Source: DASRHY01 sp046765875
GTDB lineage: Bacteria; Actinomycetota; Actinomycetes; Propionibacteriales; Kribbellaceae
Reading direction: 5' to 3'
Length of the DNA: 20,285 nt
Assembly (NCBI GenBank): GCA_046765875.1
Contig: JBKPSJ010000079.1
Location: forward strand, 1-20,285
A program made the position numbers and the translations under genes. Below the pieces are notes generated by a model that saw only the letters and a program-made list of their open reading frames with translations, did no database searches and was not told the DNA's origin. How positions within the stretch are numbered: position 1 is the first letter of the stretch; the number at the start of each line of letters is the position of its first letter. Shown piece by piece: positions 19,758 to 20,285 of the stretch.

Positions 19758-20285
19758 GTGGCTGCTCCGTTCGGCAAGCTACTGCGGCAGTACCGAAGAG
19801 CGTCCGGCCTGACCCAGGCCCGGCTGGCCGAACTGTCCGGAGTCAGCGCCCAGGCGATCAGCATGCTCGAGCGAGGCGCTCGCACGCACCCCCGCCGGGA
19901 CACCGTCGACCTCCTCGCCGAAGCCCTGAACCTCCCCGACGCCGCAATAACCAACCTCCACCACGCTGCCTCACGCACGCCCTCGATGCCCGTCGAGCCC
20001 ACCGTCGACGTCGGAGCTGCAGGCACGATCGGCGGTGGCCCGCCGCGCTGGCTGCCTCCGGCAGTCGGCGATTTCACCGGACGCCGGTCCGAGCTCACCG
20101 AGCTCAGTAACGTCTTGTCCTCGGCATCGAGCACGTCCGCAGTCGTAGTGGCCGTGATCGAGGGCATGGGTGGTATTGGGAAGACGACCCTTGCCGTGCG
20201 GGCTGCACACCTTGTCGCAGACGAGTATCCCGACGGTCAGCTCTACATCAATCTGCGCGGCTTCGGACCAGGCGAACGTATGTCC
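19758..20285 (+). CDS. XRE-type HTH / NB-ARC STAND regulator, truncated by window end
   Basis: The first 176 residues of a larger protein, open to the window end. Residues 4-60 form an XRE helix-turn-helix (LLRQYRRASGLTQARLAELS, then VSAQAISMLERG). A linker leads to LPPAVGDFTGRRSEL (99-113) and the Walker A GMGGIGKTT (136-144), followed by LAVRAAHLVADEYPDGQLYINLRGF, the NB-ARC start typical of actinobacterial AfsR-like STAND regulators. A C-terminal TPR or similar sensor is expected beyond the window. GTG 19758 has GGAGGG about 7 nt upstream. These proteins are usually signal-dependent transcription regulators or, in some cases, immunity NTPases; the target is unknown. Confidence 0.9.
   Translation, partial: MAAPFGKLLRQYRRASGLTQARLAELSGVSAQAISMLERGARTHPRRDTVDLLAEALNLPDAAITNLHHAASRTPSMPVEPTVDVGAAGTIGGGPPRWLPPAVGDFTGRRSELTELSNVLSSASSTSAVVVAVIEGMGGIGKTTLAVRAAHLVADEYPDGQLYINLRGFGPGERMS

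Overview
The window is chromosomal DNA from a high-GC actinomycete. The evidence is strong G/C bias at third codon positions, frequent GTG starts, leaderless starts with TANNNT hexamers close upstream, a SigR-RsrA thiol-stress pair, a DUF574-type methyltransferase, HisN of the actinobacterial type and an XRE/NB-ARC regulator. A Kribbella- or Nocardioides-like member of the Propionibacteriales is my guess from overall flavour; it is not proven by any single feature.

Layout. 1-3.8 kb (+): a multi-membrane protein of YhgE/DUF3533 type, then two translationally coupled M16 peptidase subunits, the first with the zinc site and the second without it. 3.8-5.5 kb (+): a secreted subtilisin (S8) whose signal peptide and propeptide are split by two opposite one-base shifts while the catalytic domain stays open. 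5.6-7.9 kb (-): a CBS-pair protein, a DUF574 SAM methyltransferase and histidinol-phosphatase. 7.9-8.4 kb (+): a DUF2231 membrane protein divergent from hisN. 8.4-11.3 kb (-): a doxX-like gene, aroA and rsgA, with aroA and rsgA directly abutting. 11.45-12.14 kb (+): a DUF3800 protein flanked by small repeats. 12.3-13.8 kb (-): an archaeal-type AspRS preceded by a complete T-box leader with an Asp (GAC) specifier. 13.85-16.17 kb (-): a very large ECF sigma factor fused to a zinc-finger anti-sigma-like segment, membrane helices, a Pro/Thr stalk and three extracytoplasmic repeats. 16.3-17.1 kb (+): a divergent protein with a degenerate GGDEF domain. 17.2-18.0 kb (-): an SRAP/HMCES family protein. 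18.0-19.6 kb (+): an alpha/beta hydrolase, then sigR and rsrA. 19.76 kb to the end (+): an XRE/NB-ARC regulator cut by the window edge.

How it fits together. hisN, aroA, rsgA, SRAP, the hydrolase and sigR-rsrA look like a housekeeping and stress backbone. The block from about 11.4 to 17.1 kb (DUF3800, T-box/AspRS, membrane sigma fusion, degenerate GGDEF) looks like an accessory insertion into it. The most rewarding items are: (1) the Asp T-box, in which the specifier GAC, the acceptor-pairing UGGC, the loop-E motif, the promoter and a Shine-Dalgarno sequestering switch can all be read directly; (2) the transmembrane sigma factor fusion; (3) the exact SigR-type autoregulatory promoter that should produce an N-terminally extended SigR; (4) the doubly frameshifted subtilisin.
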